Assembly: GCA_003522105.1 (NCBI GenBank)
Contig: DPGF01000043.1
Location: 8,149-32,255 of the forward strand
Source of the DNA: Oscillibacter sp.
GTDB lineage: Bacteria; Bacillota; Clostridia; Oscillospirales; Oscillospiraceae
Direction: 5' to 3'
DNA length: 24,107 nt
Below, one piece after another: positions 7,455 through 14,180 of this stretch. Numbering within the stretch: the stretch's first letter is position 1; every line of letters starts with the position of its first letter. A program made the translations under genes and the position numbers. The notes under the pieces were generated by a model. It searched no databases and was not told the DNA's origin. It saw only the letters and a program-made list of their open reading frames with translations.

Positions 7455-9623
7455 ATGGATCAGAACAACAGAAACAACCGCAACCGCGGCGACAAGAACC
7501 GCCGGCGCGGCGGAGGGATGTGGTCGATCGCCCTGTGGGCATTGCTGCTGACGATCGGCGTCAACTATATCTCCGTCATGCTCGAACAGGCGAGAGCCGC
7601 GGAAAGCTCCTGCGAGATCACCCACAGCGAGCTTGTCGACCTGGTGGAGTCGGGCAAGGTCAAGTCCATCGAGATCGACGACGACGTGTACACCATCACG
7701 CCGGTGGACGGCTTTGTCTACACCGACGACGACGGCAAGAGCTACGATCAGGACTACACGCTCTTCACCACCATCATTCCCGCGATGTCGGAAAGTCTGC
7801 TCTCGCTCTGCGATGAAAAGGGCGTGACCTACACCAAGCCCTATCAGGCGCCCATCTCGCCGGTGCTCGCCTTTATGGTGACCTATATCCTGCCCACGGT
7901 GCTGTTGGTCGGCGCGTTCATGCTGCTGATAAACATCATCGCAAAGAAGTCCGGCGGCATGGGCGGGATCGGCGGCATCGGCAATGTCGGCAAGGCCAAC
8001 GCCAAGGTCTACATGGAAAAGTCCACAGGCGTGACGTTCGCGGACGTCGCCGGTCAGGACGAAGCGAAAGAATCGCTCGTCGAGATCATCGACTTTCTGC
8101 ACAACCCCGAAAAATACACCGCCATCGGCGCAAAGATCCCCAAGGGCGCGCTGCTCGTCGGCTCTCCCGGTACGGGCAAGACGCTGCTTGCCAAGGCCGT
8201 GGCGGGCGAGGCGAAGGTGCCCTTCTTCTCCATCTCCGGCTCCGACTTTGTTGAAATGTTCGTGGGCGTCGGCGCGAGCCGCGTGCGCGACCTCTTCGCC
8301 GAAGCTTCGAAGGTCGCCCCCTGCATCATCTTCATCGACGAGATCGACACCATCGGCAAATCCCGCGACGGCAGCCGCTACGGCGGCGGCAACGACGAGC
8401 GCGAGCAGACGCTCAACCAGTTGCTCGCCGAAATGGACGGCTTTGACCCGAGCAAGGGCGTCATCGTGCTTGCCGCGACGAACCGCCCGGAGGTGCTCGA
8501 CAAGGCGCTGCTGCGTCCCGGCCGCTTCGACCGCCGCATCACGGTAGACCGCCCGAACCTCGCCGGCCGCTTAGCAACGCTGCAGGTCCACACGCGCGGC
8601 ATCAAGCTCGCCGAGGACGTTGACCTCAAGAAGGTCGCGCTCGCGACCGCGGGCTGCGTGGGCGCAGACCTTGCAAATCTTGCCAACGAGGCGGCGCTGC
8701 GCGCCGTGCGCAAGGGACGCAAGCTCGTCACGCAGGAGGATATGCTCGCGGCGTTTGAGTTCGTCATCGCGGGCAGCGAGAAGAAGAACAGCGTGCTCAC
8801 CGAGTTTGAAAAGAAGCTCGTCGCCTATCACGAGGTCGGCCACGCGATGGTCGCCTACAAGCAGAAAAACGCCGAGCCCGTGCAGAAGATCACCATTGTG
8901 CCGCATACTGAGGGAAGCCTTGGCTATACGCTGCTCATGCCCGAGGAGGACAAGACGAACCTGCGCACGCGCGACGAGCTGATGGCGAAGATTGCCGTCT
9001 CCATGGGCGGCCGCGCCGCCGAGGAGGTCGTGATGAACACGATGACCAACGGTGCCTCGCAGGATATTCAGGAGGCCACGGGCATCGCGCGCAACATGGT
9101 CGCGATGTACGGCATGAGCGATGAGATCGGCATGGTCGCGCTCGGGTCTGTGCGCAATCAGTACCTCGACGGCGGCTACGGCCTCGACTGCGCGCAGGAT
9201 ACCGCCGCCATCATGGACCGCGAGGTCAAGGGTATCCTCGACAAGTGCTACGCGGCAGCGGTGCAGGTCATCCGCGACAACCGCGAGGATATGGACAAGG
9301 TCGTCGCCTACCTCCTTGAGAAGGAAACGATCACCGGCGGCGAGATGGTCGCCATCCTCGAGGGCCGCGATCCTTCGACCGTGGAAGAGGCCTACGCTTC
9401 CACCCATGCGAGCGCAGAGAGCGAGGGCTTCCGCCCCTCCCAGCCGAGCGTGATTGAAGCGCCCGCCAGGCACATCTCGATGACGAGCGAAAAGATCGAG
9501 ATGCCGCAGGACAAGGGCGAGGAAACTTCGGCTGAGGAGGAACCCCCGGCTGAACCCGAAGCACCCGCGGACGAACCGAAGGGTGAAACGAAGGACGCCC
9601 CCTCCGGCGAGGAAAGCAAGTAA
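7455..9623 (+). CDS. ftsH: ATP-dependent zinc metalloprotease FtsH
   Basis: A 722-residue membrane-anchored AAA+ protease that extracts and degrades membrane proteins and short-lived regulators as a hexamer. Two helices (about 22-41 and 137-162) flank an extracytoplasmic segment of about 95 residues. The AAA module has Walker A GSPGTGKT (236-243), the pore motif MFVGVG (268-273), Walker B IIFIDEID (291-298), and the second region of homology ATNRPEVLDKALLRPGRFDR (341-360) with both arginine fingers. The zinc site is HEVGH (459-463), with a third ligand expected at Asp537 in GASQDI. Two small departures are HEVGH for the usual HEAGH and GSPGTGKT for GPPGTGKT. The last 80 residues are an acidic, Pro/Glu-rich tail. 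GGGAGG lies 6 bases before the ATG. The N-terminus is basic and Asn/Arg-rich. It stands alone with its own promoter and terminator. Confidence 0.96.
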   Translation: MDQNNRNNRNRGDKNRRRGGGMWSIALWALLLTIGVNYISVMLEQARAAESSCEITHSELVDLVESGKVKSIEIDDDVYTITPVDGFVYTDDDGKSYDQDYTLFTTIIPAMSESLLSLCDEKGVTYTKPYQAPISPVLAFMVTYILPTVLLVGAFMLLINIIAKKSGGMGGIGGIGNVGKANAKVYMEKSTGVTFADVAGQDEAKESLVEIIDFLHNPEKYTAIGAKIPKGALLVGSPGTGKTLLAKAVAGEAKVPFFSISGSDFVEMFVGVGASRVRDLFAEASKVAPCIIFIDEIDTIGKSRDGSRYGGGNDEREQTLNQLLAEMDGFDPSKGVIVLAATNRPEVLDKALLRPGRFDRRITVDRPNLAGRLATLQVHTRGIKLAEDVDLKKVALATAGCVGADLANLANEAALRAVRKGRKLVTQEDMLAAFEFVIAGSEKKNSVLTEFEKKLVAYHEVGHAMVAYKQKNAEPVQKITIVPHTEGSLGYTLLMPEEDKTNLRTRDELMAKIAVSMGGRAAEEVVMNTMTNGASQDIQEATGIARNMVAMYGMSDEIGMVALGSVRNQYLDGGYGLDCAQDTAAIMDREVKGILDKCYAAAVQVIRDNREDMDKVVAYLLEKETITGGEMVAILEGRDPSTVEEAYASTHASAESEGFRPSQPSVIEAPARHISMTSEKIEMPQDKGEETSAEEEPPAEPEAPADEPKGETKDAPSGEESK

Positions 9624-9627
9624 CGTA

Positions 9628-9660
9628 AAAAAATCCCTGCTGTTACAGCAGGGATTTTTT
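9628..9660. terminator. Bidirectional terminator between ftsH and rlmI
   Basis: ATCCCTGCTG (9633-9642) pairs with CAGCAGGGAT (9646-9655) around a TTA loop. A-runs on the left and six T on the right extend the stem and give a T-tract on both strands. The genes on either side converge on it. Confidence 0.9.
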
Positions 9661-9668
9661 GTATCCTT

Positions 9669-10904
9669 TTATACCACCTGGAATAAATAGAACTTGAGGT
9701 AATCCGTTTCCGGCACGTTCCAGAGGATGGGGTGGTCGCTTGCCTGCGTGCGCGCTTCGATCTGCCGCAGCTCGACGCCCGCGTCCGCGGCGGCGGAGCG
9801 CAGCATGCGCTCAAAGCGCTCAGAGGGCATGAAGTGGCTGCACGAGGCAGTGGCAAGATAGCCGCCGCGCGGCAGAAGGCGCATCGCGCGGAGGTTAATT
9901 TCCTTGTATCCCTTTTCGGCATTGTTCGCCGTGCGGCGCGACTTGGTGAAGGCCGGCGGGTCGAGGATGATGAAGTCATAGGGCTTTTCGTGCGCCGCCT
10001 CGAGCTGCGGCAGGAGGTCAAAAACGTCGGCGGCGAGGAAATCCATCTTGTCCGTAAGGCCGTTGCGCTGCGCATTCGCGCGCGCCATTTCGACCGCGCT
10101 CTCGGATACGTCCACCGCCGTCACGTGCTCCGCGCCGCCCTTTGCGGCGTTGAGCGCAAAGGAGCCCGTGTGCGTGAAGCAATCAAGCACGCGCTTTCCG
10201 CGCGCAAGTCGCGCCACGGCGAGGCGGTTGAACTTCTGGTCGAGGAAAAAGCCTGTCTTCTGCCCGTTTTCGACGTCCACGCGGTAGAAAACGCCGTTTT
10301 CGCAGATCTCGGTGATGGGGCTTGCGGGCGTTTCCTTCCCGGGAAGGGCAAACCAGCCCTTGTTCTGCGTCAGGCCCTCCTTTTCGCGAAGAACAACATC
10401 GTTGCGCTCGAAAAGGCCGTCGATCTTCTCGCCGTCCTCCTCCAGAACCTCGACGATGAGCGGGAAGAGCATGTCCTTGATCTTCTCCATGCCGAGCGAG
10501 AGCGTCTGCGTGACGAGCAGGGTTTCAAAGCGGTCGACCGTGAGGCCGGGGAACGCGTCCGCCTCGCCGAAGATGAGGCGGCAGCAGCCGGTCTGTCCGT
10601 CCATCACCGCCTTGCGGTAGTCCCAGGCGTAGCGTACGCGCCGCCGCCAGAAATTTTCATCAAAGCGGTCGTTCGCGTTGCGCGAGACGATGCGCACGCG
10701 CAGGCGGCTGAGCCTGCTCAAAAAGCCCGTACCGAGATACTTTCCCTTTTCCGACACCACGTCCACAAGCGCGCCGTTTTCGCACTCGCTCTCGTCCGGC
10801 TCGCGGGCAACGTCGGAGTCATAGACCCAGGGGTGGCCGCTCTCGAGCCAGCGCGTGCCCTTGGCGGTAACGGTGACGATCGGATATTCGCGTGCAGCTT
10901 TCAT
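9669..10904 (-). CDS. rlmI: Class I rRNA large-subunit methyltransferase, RlmI type (23S m5C)
   Basis: A 411-residue enzyme with a PUA domain at the N-terminus (about 9-75, containing SGHPWVYDSDV) and a Rossmann methyltransferase domain. RlmI methylates C1962 of 23S rRNA to m5C. Seen motifs: GQKTGFFLDQ (214-223), the SAM loop VLDCFTHTGSFALNAA (239-254), the acidic AVDVSESA (263-270), the active-site LDPPAFTKS (314-322), and ATASCSHFM (351-359), whose Cys355 is in the place of the m5C nucleophile. PUA plus this motif set and the length of about 400 residues match RlmI closely. Some homologues modify other positions, so the exact base is family inference. Start supported by AAGGAA about 10 bases upstream and by a promoter directly before it. 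The stop is next to the shared ftsH terminator. Confidence 0.9.
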   Translation of the reverse strand: MKAAREYPIVTVTAKGTRWLESGHPWVYDSDVAREPDESECENGALVDVVSEKGKYLGTGFLSRLSRLRVRIVSRNANDRFDENFWRRRVRYAWDYRKAVMDGQTGCCRLIFGEADAFPGLTVDRFETLLVTQTLSLGMEKIKDMLFPLIVEVLEEDGEKIDGLFERNDVVLREKEGLTQNKGWFALPGKETPASPITEICENGVFYRVDVENGQKTGFFLDQKFNRLAVARLARGKRVLDCFTHTGSFALNAAKGGAEHVTAVDVSESAVEMARANAQRNGLTDKMDFLAADVFDLLPQLEAAHEKPYDFIILDPPAFTKSRRTANNAEKGYKEINLRAMRLLPRGGYLATASCSHFMPSERFERMLRSAAADAGVELRQIEARTQASDHPILWNVPETDYLKFYLFQVV

Positions 10905-10940
10905 AACTCAACGTTCCTTTTTCTTTCAGCGTTTTCTTCA

Positions 10941-10969
10941 ATCATACCACGCGCGCGGGCGCGGCACAA
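10941..10969 (-). promoter_or_regulatory. rlmI promoter
   Basis: On the minus strand TTGTGC (10964-10969), a 17-base GC-rich spacer ending TGG, and TATGAT (10941-10946). It begins 2 bases after the EamA stop codon, so rlmI need not depend on read-through from the transporter gene. Confidence 0.7.
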
Positions 10970-10970
10970 C

Positions 10971-11396
10971 TCATTTGTTGAGGAAATAAAGCCCCACGAC
11001 GCAGCAGGCAAGGCCGATGAGCTTGCTGGGGGTGATGGCCTCGTGGTACAGCAAAAAGCCGAGAACCAGCAGCAGCACGGCAACACAGGCAGACTGTACG
11101 ACCGGAAGCGTATTGACAGACCACCCCGCACGGTAAGCGTAGACATTGCCCGCCTCAATAGCCACGACGATAAAGCCCAGCACGTAGGGCGTCCAGTTCA
11201 GGCTCTTCCATTCCTGTACAAGGCCCGCGCTTCCGCGATTGAGCAGAAAGTACAGCGCGGCGGAGAAAACGGTGCCGATGAAATAGGTGATTGTCAGCGC
11301 GGCGAAAGGGTCAGCTTTTGCGGGAAGGGATTTCGCGCAGATATGGTAGATGCTGTTGGATACGACAATGAGTACGAGCGGCCAGATGTAAGACAT
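10971..11396 (-). CDS. Half-size EamA/DMT-superfamily transporter
   Basis: A 141-residue, very hydrophobic protein with five predicted helices (about 5-24, 30-52, 68-88, 97-118 and 121-141). That is one EamA repeat; full-length EamA exporters have two and about 300 residues, while small multidrug resistance (SMR) proteins have four helices and about 110 residues. It probably works as a dimer. Family features are the second-helix YFIGTVFSAALYFLL, the Glu in VVAIEAGNVYAYRAGW (about 75-90), and the closing helix pattern LLLVLGFLLYHEAITPSKLIGLACCVVGLYFL, where HE-x-I-T-P-x-K-L-I-G is typical of EamA ends. Substrate is unknown. It has an excellent ribosome site, GGGAGGA, about 8 bases before the ATG. 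Its leader holds a terminator-like hairpin behind a consensus promoter, which suggests regulated expression. Confidence 0.85.
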   Translation of the reverse strand: MSYIWPLVLIVVSNSIYHICAKSLPAKADPFAALTITYFIGTVFSAALYFLLNRGSAGLVQEWKSLNWTPYVLGFIVVAIEAGNVYAYRAGWSVNTLPVVQSACVAVLLLVLGFLLYHEAITPSKLIGLACCVVGLYFLNK

Positions 11397-11431
11397 GGTA
11401 GATTTCCTCCCACAGAAAAAACAACAGATGC

Positions 11432-11464
11432 AAAAACGGCAGCCAGACTTCCGCCTGGCTGCCG
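11432..11464 (-). promoter_or_regulatory. Terminator-like hairpin in the EamA leader (candidate attenuator or riboswitch platform)
   Basis: Read on the minus strand, CGGCAGCCAG (from 11464) pairs with CTGGCTGCCG (to 11437) over an 8-base loop and is followed by TTTTTG. This is a textbook intrinsic terminator lying between the promoter and the start codon. Upstream, ACGGGTGCGTACCTACCGG (11484-11463 region) can pair with the first bases of the terminator arm, as an antiterminator would. I cannot match it to a known riboswitch class. Confidence 0.6.
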
Positions 11465-11495
11465 GTAGGTACGCACCCGTTATTGAGATGCCAAG

Positions 11496-11524
11496 AGCAT
11501 ATCATTTGCGCCGTACCTTGTCAA
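11496..11524 (-). promoter_or_regulatory. Strong sigma-A promoter of the EamA gene
   Basis: Perfect TTGACA (11519-11524), a 17-base spacer, and TATGCT (11496-11501) on the minus strand. The expected start is near 11489, giving a leader of about 90 bases. It is the closest match to consensus in the window. Confidence 0.8.
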
Positions 11525-11585
11525 GAAAAATCCCGCCGCGGCGATTCCGACAAAATTTGCTGCCGCGGTTCATACAACCTGACGC

Positions 11586-11614
11586 TTGTATTTTCCCCTC
11601 CACCGTGCTACCAT
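11586..11614 (+). promoter_or_regulatory. Promoter of the 158-residue protein gene
   Basis: TTGTAT (11586-11591), 17 bases, then TACCAT (11609-11614) preceded by TGC (extended -10). A near copy of the element CTCCACCG-N3-TACCATGC recurs at 14193-14211, before the THUMP methyltransferase gene. Confidence 0.6.
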
Positions 11615-11636
11615 GCAACTGTCAGTACCAACATTT

Positions 11637-11654
11637 GCCGCGCAGCTGCGCGGC
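11637..11654 (+). repeat. 18-bp perfect palindrome in the leader of the 158-residue protein gene
   Basis: GCCGCGCAGCTGCGCGGC reads the same on both strands. It lies about 15 bases before the GGAGG ribosome site. As RNA it would form a very stable short hairpin; as DNA it could bind a dimeric protein. No T-tract follows, so it is not a terminator. Confidence 0.7.
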
Positions 11655-11679
11655 GCAGACCGCAAAATGGAGGCAAATC

Positions 11680-12156
11680 ATGAGCTATCCCAAGACCGGC
11701 GAAGAAGTTTACGTCAGCCTGAACCTTTCCAACACCATGCTCACCGGCCTCGGCAAGGGCACCATCACCCGTGAGGACGTTTCTGTGGACTATCTGAAGA
11801 AACTCTTTGCGCAGCACGGCGTCATCGTTTCTGCCAAGCCTGAGTACCGCAACATCATGGAGCGAGTGAACAACACCTATGACTTAGGGCTTGAGATCCC
11901 CGAAAAGCTGCGGCTCTTCCAGCTCTCCGAGCAGCACCGCCGCCTTGTGGTCGTGAACATCTCCGGCCTTCAGCGCAAGAACGGTTCGCTGCTGCCGTCC
12001 TACACGGAGGAGGAGCTTGACGAGGCAACCTTTACGTTCGTCAAGTACTACGTGCAGGGCGAGCATTACGACGAGCTTGTGGAGGAGAACAAGAAGCTGC
12101 GCTATGAGCTTGAGCAGGAGATCTCCTGGCGCACCCGCACAGATGCCGAGTGCTGA
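11680..12156 (+). CDS. Hypothetical protein, 158 residues, C-terminal helix
   Basis: I do not recognise this protein. It is soluble, with no signal peptide or membrane segment. Residues 1-60 are mixed (YVSLNLSNTMLTGLGKGTIT, then DVSVDYLKKLFAQHGVIV). The middle, 70-125, alternates short strands and helices (LRLFQLSEQHRRLVVVNISG). The tail, 127-150, is strongly charged and helical (EHYDELVEENKKLRYELEQE), probably a short coiled coil. The gene is real: GGAGG lies 6 bases before the ATG at 11680, a promoter precedes it, a strong terminator follows, and codon use resembles its neighbours. The frame stays open far upstream, but the ribosome site fixes this start. It is a single-gene unit between divergent EamA and convergent SPFH genes, so context says little about its job. 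Confidence 0.8.
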   Translation: MSYPKTGEEVYVSLNLSNTMLTGLGKGTITREDVSVDYLKKLFAQHGVIVSAKPEYRNIMERVNNTYDLGLEIPEKLRLFQLSEQHRRLVVVNISGLQRKNGSLLPSYTEEELDEATFTFVKYYVQGEHYDELVEENKKLRYELEQEISWRTRTDAEC

Positions 12157-12168
12157 TAGAAACATGTG

Positions 12169-12209
12169 AAAAAAAGAAGAGGTTCCCGGCTGGAACCTCT
12201 TCTTTTTTT
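12169..12209. terminator. Bidirectional terminator between the 158-residue protein and SPFH genes
   Basis: An 18-bp stem (core GAAGAGGTTCC with GGAACCTCTTC, loop CGGCT) with seven A on the left and seven T on the right, so both strands carry hairpin plus T-tract. The stop codons of the two convergent genes sit on either side. Confidence 0.93.
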
Positions 12210-12212
12210 GAG

Positions 12213-13151
12213 TCACTTTTTCTCGTCCTCCAGCAGGCCCTTGAAGCTTGCGGCGAGACCGGCGAGGCTCTGAATCTCGCTCGGGACGATGATCTTCGTC
12301 GCCTGACCGTCGGCGGCCTTTTCGAACGATTCGAGCGCCTTGATCTTGACGACCTGATCGTTGGGGTTGGCCTCGTTGAGCATCTTGATGGAGTCGGCAA
12401 GCGCCTTCTGCACGTTCAGGATGGCCTGCGCTTCACCCTCGGCCTTGAGGATGGCGGCCTGACGCTCGGCCTCGGCCTTGAGGATGGCCGCCTGCTTTTC
12501 GGCGTCCGCGCGCAGGATGGTGGACTGCTTTTCGCCCTCGGCCACGAGGATCTGGGACTGCTTCTGGCCCTCGGCCTGCAAGATGGACTCGCGGCGTTCG
12601 CGCTCGGCCTTCATCTGCTTTTCCATCGCGTTCTGGATCTCACGCGGCGGCAGGATGTTCTTGAGCTCCACGCGGTTGACCTTGATGCCCCAGGGGTCGG
12701 TCGCTTCATCGAGGATAGAGCGCATCTTGGCGTTGATGACATCGCGGCTCGTGAGCGACTGGTCGAGCTCCATCTCGCCGATGATGTTACGAAGGGTCGT
12801 CGCCGTCAGGTTCTCGATGGCGTTCATCGGGTGCTCGACACCATAGGTGTAGAGCTTGGGGTCGGTGATCTGGAAGTAGATGACTGTGTCGATCTGCATC
12901 GTGACGTTATCCTTCGTGATGACGGGCTGGGGATCGAAGTCGGCCACCTGCTCTTTGAGGCTGACCTTCTTCACAACGCGCTCGAAAAACGGAATTTTGA
13001 AGTGCAGGCCCACGCCCCAGGTCGCGCTGTAAGCGCCGAGGCGCTCAACGACGTAGGCGCGCGACTGCTGCACGATCTGGATGTTCGTGACGAGCACCAG
13101 AAGCACCAGCAGCACTAAAATGCCGATACCGATATAGCCGATCCATTGCAT
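12213..13151 (-). CDS. SPFH domain (stomatin/prohibitin-like, slipin) membrane protein
   Basis: A 312-residue membrane-scaffold protein of the stomatin-prohibitin-flotillin-HflK/C group. An N-terminal anchor helix (about 4-23) is followed by the SPFH domain (about 24-180) with QQSRAYVVERLGAYSATWGVGLHFKIPFF and VNRVELKNILPP. Next comes a helical stretch with five near-identical 11-residue units (190-243), then a C-terminal region ending in IIVPSEIQSLAGLAASFKGLL. These proteins oligomerise and organise membrane domains; homologues include QmcA of E. coli. The paired upstream gene encodes an NfeD domain, the standard partner of bacterial SPFH proteins. The gap is only 36 bases and the start has AGGAGG 9 bases upstream, so the two genes are probably one operon. 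Paralogue-level naming is not certain. Confidence 0.93.
   Translation of the reverse strand: MQWIGYIGIGILVLLVLLVLVTNIQIVQQSRAYVVERLGAYSATWGVGLHFKIPFFERVVKKVSLKEQVADFDPQPVITKDNVTMQIDTVIYFQITDPKLYTYGVEHPMNAIENLTATTLRNIIGEMELDQSLTSRDVINAKMRSILDEATDPWGIKVNRVELKNILPPREIQNAMEKQMKAERERRESILQAEGQKQSQILVAEGEKQSTILRADAEKQAAILKAEAERQAAILKAEGEAQAILNVQKALADSIKMLNEANPNDQVVKIKALESFEKAADGQATKIIVPSEIQSLAGLAASFKGLLEDEKK
12423..12584 (-). repeat. 33-bp tandem repeat coding five 11-residue units in the SPFH protein
   Basis: Residues 190-243 repeat the pattern I-L-x-A-E/D-x-E-K-Q-x-x, with Ile-Leu at 190, 201, 212, 223 and 234. The DNA repeats every 33 bases (GGATGG... on the plus strand). An 11-residue period is typical of long right-handed helical rods in SPFH proteins. 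It is coding sequence, not CRISPR. Confidence 0.85.
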
Positions 13152-13187
13152 AGTTCTTTTCCTCCTAAAATGTTGTATGGTTTGGGG

Positions 13188-14024
13188 TTACTCTCTTCTC
13201 TCGGTTTCTTTACTCTCGCGCACGTAGAGCTTGACGCCCTCCATGCGAACGATTCTTGCCATTTTCCCCTTAGGGATGATATTGCCGTCTTCGCTGCGCG
13301 CCGTCCATGTCTTGCCGTCGATGTAAACAGCGCCGGTGGCGTTCTCATTGTCCACCGTTTCGGTCACCTTGGCCTCGTGGTGCAGCACGCGGTCGGCGTT
13401 CGTGGGCACGATAGTCTTATCCAGCATCTTGCGCGCAAGGGGCCTTGTTGCGATGAGCGCCAGAATGGATACGATCAGGAAGACCGCGAATTGCAGCCAC
13501 AGCGCCGCGCCCAGCTCCGTCGCCACCAGCGCGGCCACCGCGCCCACGACGAACCAGATCGACACCAGCCCCGCCGTCGCCGCCTCGGCAATGCCGAAGA
13601 TGATGATGGCGGCGATCCAGATAATGGTCATCATTTCATCTGCTCCTCCTTTCAAACTGCGCATACAGTAGACGTATGCCGGACCGATCATCGCGATGAC
13701 GGTCAGCAGCATGATCCCGATGCTTTTGTTGTAGGGCGACAGATTCGCATACAGGTTTGACAACTCGCTGCCGAGCGTGCGCGCGGACAGCAGCGGGGCT
13801 TCGACCGGCGGCTCGCCGGGAGTGGGGACTTCTTCTTTGAACAGCTCGTCCATCGTTATGCCGTAGCGGTTGCAGATGAAGATGATCTTCTCCATCTCAG
13901 GGTAGCCGCGGCCCGACTCCCAGCGCGAGACCGACTGGCGCGAGACCTGAAGCTGTTCGGCAAATTCCTCCTGCGTCAGTCCGCTGCGTTTGCGGACCTC
14001 CTGGAGCCGCTCGCCAAATGCCAT
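13188..14024 (-). CDS. XRE-type HTH domain fused to an NfeD-like membrane/OB-fold protein
   Basis: A 278-residue protein with two parts that are usually separate genes. Residues 6-62 are an HTH_3/XRE DNA-binding domain (LTQEEFAEQLQVSRQSVSRWESGRG). A linker (65-98) leads to a membrane helix at about 102-120. From residue 131 (MMTIIWIAAIIIFGIAEAA) the sequence is a complete short NfeD protein: three helices (132-149, 152-169, 172-192) and an OB-fold domain (about 212-272, AVYIDGKTWTARSEDGNIIPKGKMARIVRMEG). NfeD partners SPFH proteins, and the SPFH gene follows 36 bases downstream. The start at 14024 has GGAGGG within 8 bases; an upstream frame to 14087 would bury it. A perfect AAAGGAGG lies just before Met131, so a separate NfeD product is possible. 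A genuine fusion, or an old two-gene overlap joined by a small indel, both fit. Confidence 0.85.
   Translation of the reverse strand: MAFGERLQEVRKRSGLTQEEFAEQLQVSRQSVSRWESGRGYPEMEKIIFICNRYGITMDELFKEEVPTPGEPPVEAPLLSARTLGSELSNLYANLSPYNKSIGIMLLTVIAMIGPAYVYCMRSLKGGADEMMTIIWIAAIIIFGIAEAATAGLVSIWFVVGAVAALVATELGAALWLQFAVFLIVSILALIATRPLARKMLDKTIVPTNADRVLHHEAKVTETVDNENATGAVYIDGKTWTARSEDGNIIPKGKMARIVRMEGVKLYVRESKETERRE
13632..13652 (-). promoter_or_regulatory. Internal ribosome binding site and start for NfeD alone
   Basis: Inside the HTH-NfeD frame, AAAGGAGG (13645-13652) lies 10 bases before tandem ATG codons (13634 and 13631). It is the strongest ribosome site in this part of the window and sits exactly at the domain joint. 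It would give a 147-148 residue NfeD protein, the usual length for the free-standing family. Confidence 0.6.
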
Positions 14025-14054
14025 TGCGTTCCCTCCGTTTCTCTGTCTGAGGAT

Positions 14055-14083
14055 AAGATAGCAAAACCGCGCGTCCATTTCCA
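14055..14083 (-). promoter_or_regulatory. Promoter of the HTH-NfeD / SPFH operon
   Basis: TGGAAA (14078-14083), 17 bases, TATCTT (14055-14060) with TGC before the -10, on the minus strand. An inverted repeat GCAAC-N6-GTTGC (14084-14099) abuts the -35 and could be an operator for the encoded HTH protein. The start would be near 14048, so the leader is about 25 bases. Confidence 0.55.
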
Positions 14084-14151
14084 GCAACTTTAGTGTTGCA
14101 TTCCGTATTTTTTCGGAAAATTTCGCGCAAGTTTGATGTTACATTCATGTG

Positions 14152-14176
14152 ACAGCGCGCTTTCCGCGCTGTTTTT
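14152..14176 (+). terminator. Terminator-like hairpin in the divergent spacer
   Basis: ACAGCGCG (14152-14159) pairs with CGCGCTGT (14165-14172) and is followed by TTTT. No plus-strand gene ends here. It lies upstream of both promoters of the methyltransferase gene, so it may only block stray or antisense transcripts. Confidence 0.5.
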
Positions 14177-14180
14177 CCTA

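Noticed and set aside
9732..11468. A 578-residue plus-strand frame across rlmI and EamA
   Set aside because: It spans two well-supported minus-strand genes and their promoters, and the protein is Arg/Ala/Val-rich without any domain.
11397..11489. Known riboswitch (guanidine ykkC, mini-ykkC, guanidine-III or preQ1) in the EamA leader
   Set aside because: The leader before the terminator is only about 25 bases, and neither the ACGR loops nor the pseudoknot consensus of these classes is seen.
12423..12584. Regular 33-bp repeats considered as a CRISPR array
   Set aside because: There are no unique spacers; the repeat is contiguous and encodes an 11-residue helix period in frame.
12150..13118. 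A 322-residue plus-strand frame with repeated LGLEDG units
   Set aside because: It is the complement of the 33-bp repeat in the SPFH gene, not a separate repeat protein.
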